This document shows, piece after piece, positions 1 through 12,000 of a stretch of DNA of 53,108 nt. Source of the stretch: CAZSSM01 sp964609385 (GTDB lineage: Bacteria > Planctomycetota > Planctomycetia > Isosphaerales > Isosphaeraceae). The stretch's first letter is position 1. Every line of letters begins with the position of its first letter. The position numbers and the translations under genes were made by a program. The notes beneath the pieces are model-generated. The model was not told where the DNA came from, did not search any database, and saw only the letters and a program-made list of their open reading frames with translations. Where the stretch lies: contig CAZSSM010000050.1 of NCBI GenBank assembly GCA_964609385.1, positions 1 to 53,108 on the forward strand, written 5' to 3'.

Positions 1-1
1 G

Positions 2-76
2 GCGATCGCTCTGGACTGGATTGCCAATGGACTCGACGACGAAGACGACGACGATAATGAGGAACTCATCGGCTGA
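2..76 (+). CDS. C-terminal end of an unknown protein (partial)
   Basis: The frame is open from the window edge to a TGA at 74-76 and encodes the last 24 residues of a protein. The tail is strongly acidic, with a run of Asp/Glu just before the end. No family can be named from so short a piece. A 12-bp perfect hairpin at 110-149 follows 33 nt later and probably marks the end of this transcript. The strand and frame are the most plausible reading, but the coding status rests only on the open frame and the nearby hairpin. Confidence 0.45.
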   Translation, partial: AIALDWIANGLDDEDDDDNEELIG

Positions 77-109
77 TATCGGTCATCGTTGAGGACCGGT
101 GACGGTAGA

Positions 110-149
110 CATCCCCACATCCTTTGCAATTTTTAACGATGTGGGGATG
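110..149 (+). terminator. Perfect 12-bp inverted repeat, probable terminator
   Basis: The arms CATCCCCACATC (110-121) and GATGTGGGGATG (138-149) are exact reverse complements, separated by a 16-nt AT-rich loop. The repeat lies 33 nt after the stop of the partial upstream gene, as expected for a transcription terminator, though the downstream T tract is poor. It also borders the decayed transposase that follows, so it could be a remnant of a mobile-element end. Confidence 0.5.
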
Positions 150-222
150 ATTCACTTTATGGTCAAGTCCCGCGACAAATGAACCATCCAACATCGATCT
201 CCCAACATATCTGGAACGGTCT

Positions 223-678
223 TTGCGACGAGGCCAGGACCGCCATCGGAACCCTCATCGATGGATTGAAGCTGCAAATCGCCGAGCGGCAGTCGGGCGA
301 CAGTTGCTTTGTCAGTCAGACAAGTTGTTTGAGTACTGGCACAAAGTCCGCAACGGCCTCATCCAACGATCAACCTTCCTTCAGTCCATGGCCTGGCTGC
401 GTCCCATGGTCCGGTCGAGCCTGCAGCGCGGGCCGGAGTGCACCTGCACCAAGACGACGGCGACGTGTGGTGAACTGCTGCGTCCGTGGGATTGCCTGTG
501 GACCTTCACGCGTGCCGAGGGGGTTGAGCCGACCGACGTTCTGCTCGCCGAAGAAGTACTGGAGTTCCTCGGCCAATCGACCGGCTGCCTCACCGTCGGT
601 CGAACGCCGATACGAAAGAAAAAATCCGGTTCTAGTGCAGATTCCATGACTGATTTTAATGGAAGACTATCTTTCTAA
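223..678 (+). pseudogene. Decayed IS66-family transposase fragment
   Basis: This frame preserves two stretches typical of the C-terminal part of IS66-type transposases. The first is LFEYWHKVRNGLIQR, matching the usual lF-x-x-W-h-x-vR-d-G pattern. The second is LWTFTRAEGVEPT, matching the LWTFxRxEGVEPTNN signature. After EGVEPT the expected NNAAERALR segment is garbled, and the catalytic core upstream is missing. No second IS66 gene (tnpA or tnpB) and no terminal repeats can be seen. Family knowledge says the intact protein has about 450-530 residues, so this is an inactive remnant. The local sequence is less GC-rich than its neighbours. Confidence 0.65.
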
Positions 679-731
679 TCTATTTATTGACCTTTAACAA
701 CTATACGCACTAATTTCATCTGTACACACAT

Positions 732-1007
732 CTAGTCTTGAGGTGCTTGCTGACGGTGGGGTCCCTGGAGCGGGGGCGCGTTGGGGTCGAGTTCCCGATC
801 GAGGCGGGCCAGGGCGAGCAGGACAGCGCCTCGGAAGTCAGGTGCGGTCGCCTCGACGACTTGACCGTCGTGATCCAGGGCGACCAGCCATTGAAACCCT
901 TGAGAATCGCGGTTGCGGACCACCGCGACGTCCACGCCCAGTCGACGGAGAACCTCCAGCCATTGATCAGGCGGCGTGGCGGCCTCGCGTTCCAGGTCGA
1001 TCGTCAT
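732..1007 (-). CDS. Small hypothetical protein (91 aa)
   Basis: The start is the ATG at 1007 because a GGAG lies nine bases upstream on the minus strand; an upstream ATG at 1061 has no such site. The protein has an amphipathic N-terminal segment around PPDQWLEVLRRLG and a central part resembling a small alpha-beta fold (VAVVRNRDSQGFQWLVAL, then ATAPDFRGAVLLALARL). The layout is loosely like small phage 'ABA sandwich' or DUF-type proteins, but no family can be assigned. It is transcribed divergently from the inositol-monophosphatase gene, with about 155 bp between the two starts. Confidence 0.5.
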   Translation of the reverse strand: MTIDLEREAATPPDQWLEVLRRLGVDVAVVRNRDSQGFQWLVALDHDGQVVEATAPDFRGAVLLALARLDRELDPNAPPLQGPHRQQAPQD

Positions 1008-1162
1008 CGGTGCGGTCTCCGGGCGGTGGTTCGGTGACGCGGTCTCGGTCGAGCCATACAATGACCATTATGCGGGGCCGAACGGGGCCTCGACGCCCGG
1101 CGGGCCGTGGAGGTCCGCCCCACCGCCTTGTAATCGTCCCGATCCCGAATCGGTGCCCCGCC

Positions 1163-1954
1163 ATGACGACCCGCCCGACCCCATCCAAGACCCTGACCCT
1201 GGCCGTCCGCGCAGCCCGCGAGGCCGGCGCTATCCTTTTGAGATCATATCGTCGGATCGAGGCCCGCGAGAAGGCGCCTGGCGATCTGGTCACCGACGCC
1301 GACCTGGCCAGCCAACGCCACGTCGCCGAGCTGTTCGCCCGCGAGTTCCCCGAATCGACCTTGCTGGCCGAGGAGGAAGGCGTCGTGCCGGACCCGCAGG
1401 CCCAATGGTGCTGGGTCGTCGACCCGCTCGACGGCACGGTCAACTACGCCCATGGCCTGATCCCCTGGTGCGTCTCGATCGGCCTGGTCCATCGCGATCA
1501 GATCGTCGTGGGCGTGATCTACGACCCGGTCTCGGACACGGTCTTCAGCGCCGAGCGGGGCCGAGGCGCCTTCGAGAACGGCCAGCCGATGCGGGTCAGC
1601 TCGGCCGAAGCGTTGCGCGATAGCCTAATCGCTACCGGCCTGCCGACCAACCCGACCGACCTGGACCGCCTGATGCATTGGTTCGCCCGGTTCTCGCAGG
1701 GGACCCACGCGGTCCGTCGGAGCGGGTCGACGGCCTGGAACCTGGCGATGCTGGCGCGCGGGAGCTTCGAGGTCAAATTCGCCTCGGGGATCAAGCCGTG
1801 GGACGTCGCCGCCGGAATCCTGTTGGTCGAGGAGGCCGGTGGACGGATCACCGACCTGGAAGGTCGTCCCTACCAACTCGGCCAACCGGGGATCCTCGCC
1901 ACCAACGGTCGGCTCCACCAACAAGCCCTCGACGTTCTGGTCAGTTCGGCCTGA
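1163..1954 (+). CDS. Inositol monophosphatase family protein (263 aa)
   Basis: This is a Mg2+-dependent phosphatase of the IMPase/FIG superfamily, probably cytoplasmic and acting on inositol phosphate or a related sugar phosphate (histidinol phosphate is another substrate in the family). The metal-binding motifs are all visible: Glu at 70-72 (LAEEEG), DPLDGTVNY at 87-95 and the C-terminal WD at 213-214 in GIKPWDVAAG. The length is normal for the family. The ATG at 1163 is chosen because the family N-terminus (LAVRAAREAG) begins directly after it; the frame stays open far upstream but is not protein-like there. The exact substrate cannot be read from sequence, so suhB is not assigned. Confidence 0.93.
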   Translation: MTTRPTPSKTLTLAVRAAREAGAILLRSYRRIEAREKAPGDLVTDADLASQRHVAELFAREFPESTLLAEEEGVVPDPQAQWCWVVDPLDGTVNYAHGLIPWCVSIGLVHRDQIVVGVIYDPVSDTVFSAERGRGAFENGQPMRVSSAEALRDSLIATGLPTNPTDLDRLMHWFARFSQGTHAVRRSGSTAWNLAMLARGSFEVKFASGIKPWDVAAGILLVEEAGGRITDLEGRPYQLGQPGILATNGRLHQQALDVLVSSA

Positions 1955-2196
1955 ATCGTTGAGTTCCGGCCCTTCAGGTCAACGTCCGACAAGCCTGAAC
2001 GGCGAGGTCCCGCCATCGAGGACCGATCGGCCGTATCATGGAGGTCCGATTGGGGGGTCGGGGCGATTTGACCGGGAACTCCATCGATGATACGTTGGGT
2101 TGACCGCGTTATTTAGTCTCTGATCCCGGCATCGTGATCGCGTCGGTATCTTTTTTGGCTTCTCCGAGATCCCCACTGTGAGAGGGGCTCGTTCCC

Positions 2197-5100
2197 GTGA
2201 TTCCCGTCGCCCGCCCGCGGCCGTCGGATCGCCGAGGCCGATCAGCGCCGACGCTCCTGACCCTGCTGGCGACCTTGGCGATCGCCATCGCCGCGATGCT
2301 GGGTCCGGGTCACGACCGGGCCGAAGCCGATGAGCCCCTCGAAGTCGAGCCGTTATCCCGTTCCGAGTTCCCCCTCAACGACGAGCCCGACGGTCCCTTG
2401 CCGATCCAGCGCTTCTATCTCTTCGACGAGCAAAGCGACCTTGATGTCTATGCGCAGCGCTGGGCCGATCCGGACTACGTCGTGCTGCGAGGCGACTCCT
2501 ACCGCGACCTGCTGGTCGGCCAACGGGCCTCGGGAACCTCGACAACAATTGTTGAGGACGCGATCGACAGCGACGGCTCGGCAGTCATCACCAAAACTGT
2601 GATCCAGTGCCGGATCGTCGATCGCCGCGTCCTCGTTGAGATCGACCTGGAGATCCTCCGGCCCGCGTCGGAACCGGGCTCGGGAGAAGCGTCGGCCTCA
2701 ACGTCCAGACCCCGGCTCGAACTGAACCTGGAGGGGCTACGACCGGCTCGTGCCCAACGTCTTGATGGGGAAGCGCGGCCGGTCGACGAACTTGCGATGC
2801 AGCTCGACCGTGAGACCAACCGCTGGTCGATTCCCGAGCTGGATGTCGGTCGCCAACGGATCGCGATCGCTGGTGAACTCGATGTCCAGACCCGAGACGG
2901 GATCTCCAATGTCGCGCTCGGCCTGCCGGTCAGCCAATCGACCTACCTGGTCGTCGAGTCGCCCGAGCCTTTGGAATCGGTCCGGGTCGACGGTAAGTCG
3001 CTCCTGCCACTGGTTGACGCGGATCTCGAGGTCGGTGGCGATCAAGCCGAGCCGGAGTCGGATGTGAACTCGGACGCGTCGACGGAGTCGGCGTCGAGCG
3101 CGCGGTACGGCCTTTGGCTGACCCCGAGGCCATTGTTTCGGCTCGACTGGACCGCCTCGAGGCGCGGGCCATCGGTCGAACCATTGACCCAGCTCGACGG
3201 TCGGATCCGGGTGGCGGTCGACGCCGACGCGATGGAAACCGTGGCCCGATTCGACGTCGAGGCGATCCGAGGCCAGATCGACGAACTGGTCTTTCGCTAT
3301 GACCTCGCCGACGAGATCCTCGCGGTCACCATTGGCGACCGGGACATCGCCTTCCAGACGACCAGCCGAGGCGTCGACGGCCTCCTGATCGTCCCCTTGC
3401 CGTCGACGCTGATGACCCGGGAGATGATCGGCCTGACGATCCGAAGCCGACGGACGCTCCGCAATCAGCGATATGAAGACCTGAGCGGGTTCGCTTTGGA
3501 GTCGGCCATCTCCCAGACCGGGACCTTGGTCGTCCGCCAGACCGGTGATCTCTGGGCCAGTGGCCAGGCCGTCGAGGGCCTCCGCGCCCTGGACCTCCAG
3601 CAGGAAATCCCCGACGAAGACCGCTCCCCCTTCAACGTCCTGGCCTACCGTATCACCAGGCAACCTTTCCTGTTAAACCTCAGTCTGGCACCGATCCCAT
3701 CAAGGACCCGAGTCTTGGGGATCGACACCCGACTCGACCTGGAGACCGACGGCCCGCTGGCGACCTTGACTCAAACGGTCCAATGGGACGTCGCCGCGAC
3801 CCCGCGTAACGTCGCCAGCTTGGAGGTGACTGTGCCATCCGACCTCGACCTGGTCGAGGTCGGGCCGGCCGAAGTCGTCCGCGCGACTGGCCCCTTGCCC
3901 GATCCAGTCCCAGGCGCCTTGGCGCGGACCCTCACCGTCCGGCTCTCCGATGAGGCAATGACTCGGGGGCGATACACCCTCCGCCTGGTCGGTCGTCGGA
4001 TCCTCGAACTCGAACCATCCGTCGAGGTCAGGCTCGGCCTGCTGAGCCTCGAAGCCGACGCGTCCAATACACGCGGGATCTTCCAGGTCCGGGCACCTCG
4101 CCATCTCCGGGTCGACGTCGAAAGTCCCGACTTCCTCGATGTCAAAGGGCTCGCCAATACAGATCCGAACAACTCGGACGACCGGTCCATATCCCGTGAC
4201 GAAGCCTGGACGACCCGGCAGACCTGGCGCTATCGGAGCCAGCCACGGGCGGTCGCTCTTGGGATCGCCCAACGACCCGAAGTCCTGTCGGTTCGTCGAC
4301 GCGCCGAGGCTCGGATCGATCCTGAGCGGATCGTCGTGACCCAGATATGGATGCTCGAATCGACCCAACGCCCGCTCGGACAGATCCCGATCCTGGTCCC
4401 ACCCGGCATCGAGGACCTGCGTCTGGAGACCAGCGGGCCTCGCTTCGTCCCGGACGAGCTCGACGAGACGTCCGAGGCCACGCGAGACGAGATGGGAGCC
4501 CAAGCGAGTCGACCGCGTCGCGTTCTGCTCGATCTGAGCGACGTCCAGACGAGTCGACGGAGCGTCACGTTCTCCTTCGCGACACCGCAAGACGATCCGC
4601 CCTCGACGGGCGACCCACCCCGACGGCTCACGATCCCCCTGTTGGCGGTCCTTGATGCCTCGTCGTTGATCCGTTCCGACACGGTCGCGGTGAGCATGGC
4701 ACCCGGCATCCTGGTGCGACCCGACGACCCAGGGTGGACCGTCGAAACGGGAACCTCGGCGATCGTCAACGAGCTCGATCCGTCCCAGCCGTGGTCGGTC
4801 TCAAGGCAGCTCAAGGCCGTGAACGATCCGACCGACGAGGAGATCGCCGACACCGGAGTCGGAACGTTGGATGAGCAGCCTGAGGAACCCTCCGGATTGA
4901 TCGTGAGGACCTGGCGGACCGAGACGCTCGAACTGGCGAGAGCAATTGTTCGACACCAGCAGATCATCACCACAATCGGCGAGGACAAGCGCTGGTTGGT
5001 GACAACTCGGATCCACATGGATCGCCGACCCGGCTCGCTCCGCCTGGGCGTGCCGGCTTCGGCGCGCTGGCGCGGGGTCCGGATCGATGATGTCCCGGTC

Positions 5101-6093
5101 GACCGCCTGATTCCGACCGAGCCGCTCGACGATCAGCCATCGACCCTCAACGAACGCCAATATCGGCTCGACCTGCCCGTTCTGCCTAACGGGAACGGCG
5201 TCAATGGGATCGGCTCGGTGGTCGAGCTAGACCTCATCTATGAGCCAACCGTTGGGGGATCGCCCGGGACGCCCCCGCGTCTGTTGAATGCCTTGGTCGA
5301 GCGGACCACCTGGGAGGTCCGCGTCCCTCGTCGCAACGCGTTGCTCGGCACGCCGCGCGGCTGGTCCGACGCCAACCGATGGGTCTGGTCGGGAATCGTT
5401 TGGGAACGGCAACCCATGCAGGCCGGCAAAGCCTTCGCGAACGAGGACATCATTGACACGTCAAACGGGCCTCGAAGATCGTCCTCGACAGCTTCGTTGA
5501 CCCACCACCCTTACCTGTTCTCCAAGCGGGGTGATCCAGCCCATTTGGATGTCCAGGTCGTCCCACGTGTCCTGATCTTCTTCGTGGCCTCCGGTTCAGC
5601 CCTGGCCCTAGTGTTGGTCGTGCTGGCCTTGAGCCCGGGTCGGCTGGACCTGGTGCTGATCAGCCTGCTCCTGCTCGTCCTGACGGCCTGGATCTGGGAC
5701 CCCGCCTGGACAGCCCTGGCGCTGCAATCGTCGGTCGTCGGTGTTCTGCTCGGCCTGCTCTCGGTGCTGATCAAATGGGCCGTCCGACGGGTCCCGCGTC
5801 GGCTCCAACGCACACGCGCCCTTGTTCCGGCCAACCCCGGCTCCGTGACGAGACTGTCCGCGTCGGGTTCCCGATCCTCAACGACCGGCCGGGGGCTCCA
5901 AGAACGGCTCCGACAGATCGGGACGACCTCGGCGGAGCTGGACGTCACGGCCAACGATTCGACGACGATCCGCCGTCATCCCGAACGATCCGACGACCCG
6001 AACGCCACGCGACCAACACGCCGAAGGCCGATCATCGTCGTCGATTCGGAGACCGGGACGGCCGCGAACCAACCGCCTCAACCGCCATCATGA
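2197..6093 (+). CDS. Giant secreted/membrane-anchored protein, first of a pair (1298 aa)
   Basis: No described domain is recognised. The GTG at 2197 is preceded by GAGAGGGG at a good distance. Residues about 18-45 form a signal peptide (TLLTLLATLAIAIAAMLG, then AEA). A long region rich in alternating beta-like segments and Arg/Asp follows. Three hydrophobic segments lie at about 1121-1198, then a basic, low-complexity tail. Most of the chain is therefore probably outside the cytoplasmic membrane, with a C-terminal anchor. Short motifs (TRGIFQVRAP near 630; RSVTFSFATPQDDPP near 790) recur in the next gene product. Its TGA overlaps the next ATG as ATGA, implying translational coupling. An envelope structural role is inference only. 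Confidence 0.85.
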   Translation: MIPVARPRPSDRRGRSAPTLLTLLATLAIAIAAMLGPGHDRAEADEPLEVEPLSRSEFPLNDEPDGPLPIQRFYLFDEQSDLDVYAQRWADPDYVVLRGDSYRDLLVGQRASGTSTTIVEDAIDSDGSAVITKTVIQCRIVDRRVLVEIDLEILRPASEPGSGEASASTSRPRLELNLEGLRPARAQRLDGEARPVDELAMQLDRETNRWSIPELDVGRQRIAIAGELDVQTRDGISNVALGLPVSQSTYLVVESPEPLESVRVDGKSLLPLVDADLEVGGDQAEPESDVNSDASTESASSARYGLWLTPRPLFRLDWTASRRGPSVEPLTQLDGRIRVAVDADAMETVARFDVEAIRGQIDELVFRYDLADEILAVTIGDRDIAFQTTSRGVDGLLIVPLPSTLMTREMIGLTIRSRRTLRNQRYEDLSGFALESAISQTGTLVVRQTGDLWASGQAVEGLRALDLQQEIPDEDRSPFNVLAYRITRQPFLLNLSLAPIPSRTRVLGIDTRLDLETDGPLATLTQTVQWDVAATPRNVASLEVTVPSDLDLVEVGPAEVVRATGPLPDPVPGALARTLTVRLSDEAMTRGRYTLRLVGRRILELEPSVEVRLGLLSLEADASNTRGIFQVRAPRHLRVDVESPDFLDVKGLANTDPNNSDDRSISRDEAWTTRQTWRYRSQPRAVALGIAQRPEVLSVRRRAEARIDPERIVVTQIWMLESTQRPLGQIPILVPPGIEDLRLETSGPRFVPDELDETSEATRDEMGAQASRPRRVLLDLSDVQTSRRSVTFSFATPQDDPPSTGDPPRRLTIPLLAVLDASSLIRSDTVAVSMAPGILVRPDDPGWTVETGTSAIVNELDPSQPWSVSRQLKAVNDPTDEEIADTGVGTLDEQPEEPSGLIVRTWRTETLELARAIVRHQQIITTIGEDKRWLVTTRIHMDRRPGSLRLGVPASARWRGVRIDDVPVDRLIPTEPLDDQPSTLNERQYRLDLPVLPNGNGVNGIGSVVELDLIYEPTVGGSPGTPPRLLNALVERTTWEVRVPRRNALLGTPRGWSDANRWVWSGIVWERQPMQAGKAFANEDIIDTSNGPRRSSSTASLTHHPYLFSKRGDPAHLDVQVVPRVLIFFVASGSALALVLVVLALSPGRLDLVLISLLLLVLTAWIWDPAWTALALQSSVVGVLLGLLSVLIKWAVRRVPRRLQRTRALVPANPGSVTRLSASGSRSSTTGRGLQERLRQIGTTSAELDVTANDSTTIRRHPERSDDPNATRPTRRRPIIVVDSETGTAANQPPQPPS

Positions 6094-9000
6094 CCCGATC
6101 GACCAACGCGACGCCCCAGATGCTCCGGCCTTGGGTTCTCGGCTTTGTGATGGCCCTGGGTTTGGTGATCGCCGAGGCTAGCCCGTGGCCTCCGACCACG
6201 GCCGACGCCTCGACGCTCACGGAGCCCACGACGGCCCCAGCGCCCCCCACGACCGCCCCGACGATCCATCTGGTAACGATCAATCGGGGGCGGCTCGCCG
6301 ACCTGCTGCCCGAAGAGGTTGTCCGCCTCGATCAAACCCGCGCTGCCAACCTGATCCAACGTGCTCGTCGAAGCGCCGAGGCCAACGCGAGGAACCGGCC
6401 CTCAACGACCGGTCGGACCATCGCGCGGGTCGCGCACCGGATCACGCTTGGGCGGAGCCGAGTCGTCGGAACAACCCGGATCGTCTTGGCCGCGATCGAG
6501 CCGACCGAGGCGAACCGGCCGATTGTGGAGGACTCCGAGACCAACGACAGACCCACCCATGGCTCGCTCTGGTGTAATCGGGTACGGCTCGGACCCTGGT
6601 CGCTGCCGATCGATCGGATCGATCCGCCCACGACCGCAGTGCTGTACGACCTCCAAGGGAACGTCGCCTTGCAGTTGGTTCGACCTGTCGGGTCTTCCGA
6701 ACCATCAGGTGATGCGCCTGGATCGACATCGGATGTCATCGAATGGGATTGGCATGTCGATCCGGACGAACTCGCGAGCCCGGATCTCCCGATCCACTTG
6801 GAGCTGCCTCGCTCCGATATAGCGACGACGACGATCGAAGCGCCGAGTGATCTCCGGTTCGAGATCGGCGACGAGGATGGGCTTTGGGACCTCGGGGCGT
6901 CAACGACCCTTGATAGCGGACAACGCGTTTGGCGGATCACCAGGCCCAGCGGCCCGCTGGTGATCCAGCTCCGGGACCGACCCACCGGATCGGCCTCGGG
7001 ACCGCTCGGGTACGCGGTCCGGGCGACGACCCGGTTCGCGTTGGCTGATCGCGACCCGAACGCGACGTCGGGGGGTCGGGATCGGTTCGTCGATCATTGG
7101 CGGGCCCGTTTGGAGTTCCGGCCGGGAATCGATCCTCCCGACGAGGTCCTGATCCAACTGGACGCCACATTGATCCCGCTGGAGGCCAACGGCGAGGCGC
7201 TCCAGGGCTTCGAACCGGTCGCGCAGACGATGGGCTCGTTGGTCGCGCTTCGGTTGGACTGGTCGGGGCCCGAGCCAGCAACGATCGAGTTGAGCGGTGT
7301 GATCGCCGACGTGCCGGAGGACTCCTGGACGGTCCCCGGCTTGGAACCGCTCAGCGGGGCCTGGTCTGGCGGTGAAACGATCCTAACGCGCGGCGATGGC
7401 CGTCGGATCGAGCCGGTCACCCCGCTGGCCGGTCGACCCGCGCCAATCGTGAGCGCAGACCGCCCCAATGTCGAGGGATCGATCGGTCCGAGAGAGGTGA
7501 TCCCGCGCACCGCCCCTGAGACGTCCCGTACCGGAGCTGGTTCGACGATCCGGTTCCGGGTCGACGGTCCCGGCGCGGTCGCGGAGGTCCGGTTCGGGAA
7601 CCGACGGGCGTCGGGCCGGACCCGAGTCCGAGGCCGAGTCATCCTGGAGCCGGATCGTTGGCGCCTCGAGGCCGAGGTAAGCTGGGAGGCCGGGCCGTCG
7701 GCCATGGGCGAGCGTCGGCTGGCCTTGACACCGGGTTGGATCGTCGGATCGCCGGTGGCCAGTGATCCGACCCGGATCGTGGTCCAACCCGAGCCCACCC
7801 TCCGTCGCGGTCCGGGCCGGACGATCATTCGTGTGATCCCCGCGCCACGTACGGCCGATGCCACGACCTGGACCTGGAACCTGACCGCCGAGCGCGCCGG
7901 CCCCGACCCGGGAACTCCTTGGGAACTCCCGCGTCTGGTCCCACTAGACTCGGGCCCGGTCGACGAACTCTGGAGCCTGACCCTCCCAAATCACTGGCAA
8001 CTCCGGCCCCAATCGATCTCAGGACTGCTTTGGTCCAATGTCGAAGACCTCGAGTTGACTGAGGAGGTCGAGGACTCGTCGACCACCCGGATCGCCTGGC
8101 GTTGGGTCAACCCTGAGACCTCGGGCACGGTCCTTTGGCGACCGATCCGACAGTCCCCGCCGAATTGGTCCGTCACCGTCGCGACGATCCGGCCGGGCCG
8201 CTTGATTCTGGATCATCAGATCGCGCTGTCCGGGACCGAAAAAGCCGGTTCGTTCGTGGTCCACCATCCCGAGGCCGGCCCGACCCCGCCGATCTGGAAC
8301 CGACACGTCGAAGGACGAACATCTCTCCTCCGCGCCGAACCGATCGCCGTTGAAGATCCCGAGGTCAGCGCCCGGAACGATGGATCGCCCGACCACTATC
8401 GGCTGACCTGGGAGAACCGGAACGCACGCCCCTCAGTGTTCGACGGCATGGACTCCAATCCGGCTCCGTCGAACGCGACCGAAGCGCCGATCCAGATCCT
8501 GAGCAATCGGACCGAGATCCCTTGGGACGGGCGGGGACCGATCCCCGTGATCAACCTGCACGACGCATGGTCGCCCGACCACACTCTGTTGATCCGATAC
8601 GACCCATCCCTGGCCGTCGAGGTCCACGATGCGCCCCGGAGCGTCCCCGCCTCGACGTTCTGGGACCGGCTGGCTGAACGATCCACGCCGACGCTTCCGC
8701 CCATCGAACCCGAGCCTTCCTCAGAATGGATCCGCCACCCCCGCGCCCTCCTGTTGGCCCATGACAACGACCGTGATGGGAGTGGGAACAGCTCGACCGC
8801 CCCGATCGTGGAGACGACGGTCGTCACGAAGGCCGAGATCCCCGGTCTGATCACGAACGCCGACGTCGATCGATCCGACCCGGGTCGGATCACGCTCCGA
8901 CTCGACCTGCTGTTGGAGCAAGCCGCCACGATCCGGATCGGCACCGATCTCGACCTCGAACCGCTTGACGCCCGGTTGCGCGGACGACCCGTACCGGTCA

Positions 9001-12000
9001 CGCGGCTCGAATCAGGGACCGTCGCGATCCAAGTGCCGGAGGTCGAGGCTGGGTCGATCCGTCGCCGATTGGTGCTGACCTACCGGACCCCTGAGGACGA
9101 CGTCGAACCGGGAAGGCCCCCGCGGTTCCGCTATTCGTTGCCGGTCCTGAGGACTCAGGTCACGACCGAATCGAGGCCCTCGGCCATCAGGACACCCCGA
9201 TCAGATGTCCGCCCCTTCGAACAGAGGCTCGGGGCTCGATCCGCGATCCGCATCAGGGATCTCAAGGTTTGGCCCGAAGCGATCCCCTTCGGTCAGTTCC
9301 TGCTCCGACTCGACCGCCCGGAACGCGTCGGCCCGATCCTGCTGGACCAGGACGCGATCGCTCGGCTCGGCCTGAGCCCAACGTCGTTGCCGACCCGACG
9401 CGAAACCGAACGTGCCGGGCGACTCGCGACGCTCTTCGTGGACGGCGTCACGATTCTGACTGCACATGAAGACGCGTCATACTGGACCGACGCTTGGGCA
9501 TTCTCCGAAGGACCGACATCTCTCACGCAACCAGGGGTAACCACCAGATCCGATCTGATGCAGGTCCTGATTGAAGGAGTCGATCCGACCGGACGCTTGG
9601 TCAGTGTCGGTCGCTGGCTCGAAGGGGCCGACCGCGGCGGGGCGATCCCCGATGACTTGAACCCGATGGGCGAGTCGCCTGAGCTGATCGCTGGGCTGAT
9701 CCGACCGGAACCCGCGCCGACGTTCGGGCTGGCCTCGTGTCTCGGTGTGCTGATGACCGTCGGAACGACCCGACTCCGCCGATATCGAAGCCATCAATTT
9801 TGGACCGGGCTCTGGATGGTGGCGTGCTTGTTCGCCGTGGCCGCGATGGCCGGTCCAGACCCGACGTCGTCCACGATTGGGCGCGGCTGGTTGCTTGGCG
9901 CATGGGTCGTCCTGCTCGCGATGCAAAGCTGGGCTCTCGTCGAGACGCTCGGGTCGTCCTGGCCGCGACACCAGAGACCGGCTCCGGCGGTCCTCGGCTT
10001 GGTGTCGACGATCCCCGCCTTCGGGCTGACCTCGACATGGGCGATCGGCATGACCGCTCCGCTCCTCGGTGGACCGTTCGACGACACGATGGAGGATCGC
10101 CAATCCGACCCGATCGTCCTCATCCGCGCCATCGACCCGGCCGAGCCCGAGACGGCCGAGGTCGCCTACTACCTCTCTGAAGGCGACTACCGACGTCTCG
10201 ATGCGCTCGGATCCCTAACCTCTCCAACACCGTTGAGGACCACGCCGATCTGGATCGAAGCGGCGACCCACGAGGTCGTTCGCGCCGACGACGTCGTCAC
10301 GATCCGGAGCACCTATCGGCTCTTGCTTGACGACCCTCAAGGGCCGCCGCCCGAGTTGCGGGTGCCGCTGGGTTCGGTCCGCACCCTCGCGGTCTCTCGA
10401 AACGGCCGGCCGACCGCCCACCGTTGGGATGTTGGGGACGACGGGGCCGTCGCGGCGGTCGTCACGCTCGATCGCGAGGAGCGGCAATCAGTCGTAGTCG
10501 AGGCATCTTATCCGTGGGGCGATGATGGGCTCGACGTGACGATCCTGACCCATCCGCAACCTCGGGTCCTGGGGACCTCCGGCGAACCGACGATTCGCGT
10601 CGGGATCGACGGCGATCGGCTCCTCGTTGCAGCAGTCGGCTCGGACGCCGACGCGACCTCCCTCCCAACAGCCGACCGGATTGTGGCCGACACGCGTCGG
10701 GTTTGGACCCCGACCCGCGCCGGGGACCGCCTCGCGATCTCCTGGGATCTCCAGGCCGACGGACCGATCGAACGCCTCACAATCCCTATGCCCGACGATA
10801 CGGTCATCCTCAACATCAACGTGCCCGTGCCATACCAGCATTTGATCCGACGCGAGGATGGTCGCGATCGCATCATCCTGACGTTCCCTGAACCTTGGGA
10901 TCTCTCGGAGCAATCAGGGCGAATCGAAATCCAACTCTACCGATGCCGATTCACGTCCACGTTACTGACCAATCGCTCGGTGGTGCCGACCATGATCGAG
11001 ATCCTCGAGGCATCGGAGACCCGAGGGATCCTGGAGGTGGTGACCGAGCCGGATGCGATCTGGGCGATCGAGTCGGACTCGGACGACGGGGACGAGCCCG
11101 AGGCGTCCGAGCCCGAGCCTGGACCGCCTGTGGGGATCGCGGAGGGAGCCGAGTTTGGAGCGATCGGCGGGACGGTGCTGGCCCGCTACCGGTACGAGGG
11201 AGCGGGCCCGGAAGTAATCGTTCGCGCCATCGAGACAGAGCCCGGCCCGGCCCGGATCGAATCGCGGCTGACCGCAACATGGGAGGACGGCCGCGCCCGG
11301 GTCGACGGCCGGCATCGGATCGTCGACGCCCCAAGGATCCCGAGCGGACCATGGAGCCTGGCGATCCCGACCCCTTGGGAAGTCGACTCGGTCGAGGGCG
11401 TCTCGGTGACCGACTGGGATCGGCCGCGACCCGGACTGCTCCGGATCTGGACGTCGACGCCGAGCGCCCCCGACAACGCGATCGAGGTGCGTTGGAGCGG
11501 CCATCTCGATCCGACGCCCGGAACCGCGAGCGATTCAAGCCCCGTGCCGCTAGTCAACCCCTGGCCAGCCTGGGACGGTCCCGTCGCGATCGTGGAGACC
11601 GGTCAGCTCGTCTGCACCGAGCCGGACTTACTCGGATTGGGATCAAATACACCAGATCGCTTTGATGTATCCCAAACCCTCGATGACAGCGAAGCTCCGA
11701 AGCCACCGTTGCTCTGGCGACCGGCCGAGCCGACGCTTCGGGCACTCGTGTCACATGCGCTGCTCCTGCTGGAGGATCGGGCCATCTGGGACACTCGGAT
11801 CCGGGGCCGTTCGACTTCGGGGCCGATCGCGACGCTGGACCTAGAGCTTCCCTCGGGTTGGATGGTGACCGACGCGCGGCAGGTGGGTCTGGAAGAGACC
11901 GACGCGCAGGCGATCCCGGATCGCCCCCACGACCCGGAAGGCGAGGCCGAACCGGTCTGGACGATCCCGCTGGGTGAGCCTCGGCTGGGCTGGACCGACC

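Noticed and set aside
5775..6089. Upstream extension of the 2450-aa protein
   Set aside because: It overlaps the previous gene in another frame, and the ATGA junction with an immediate signal peptide marks the true start.
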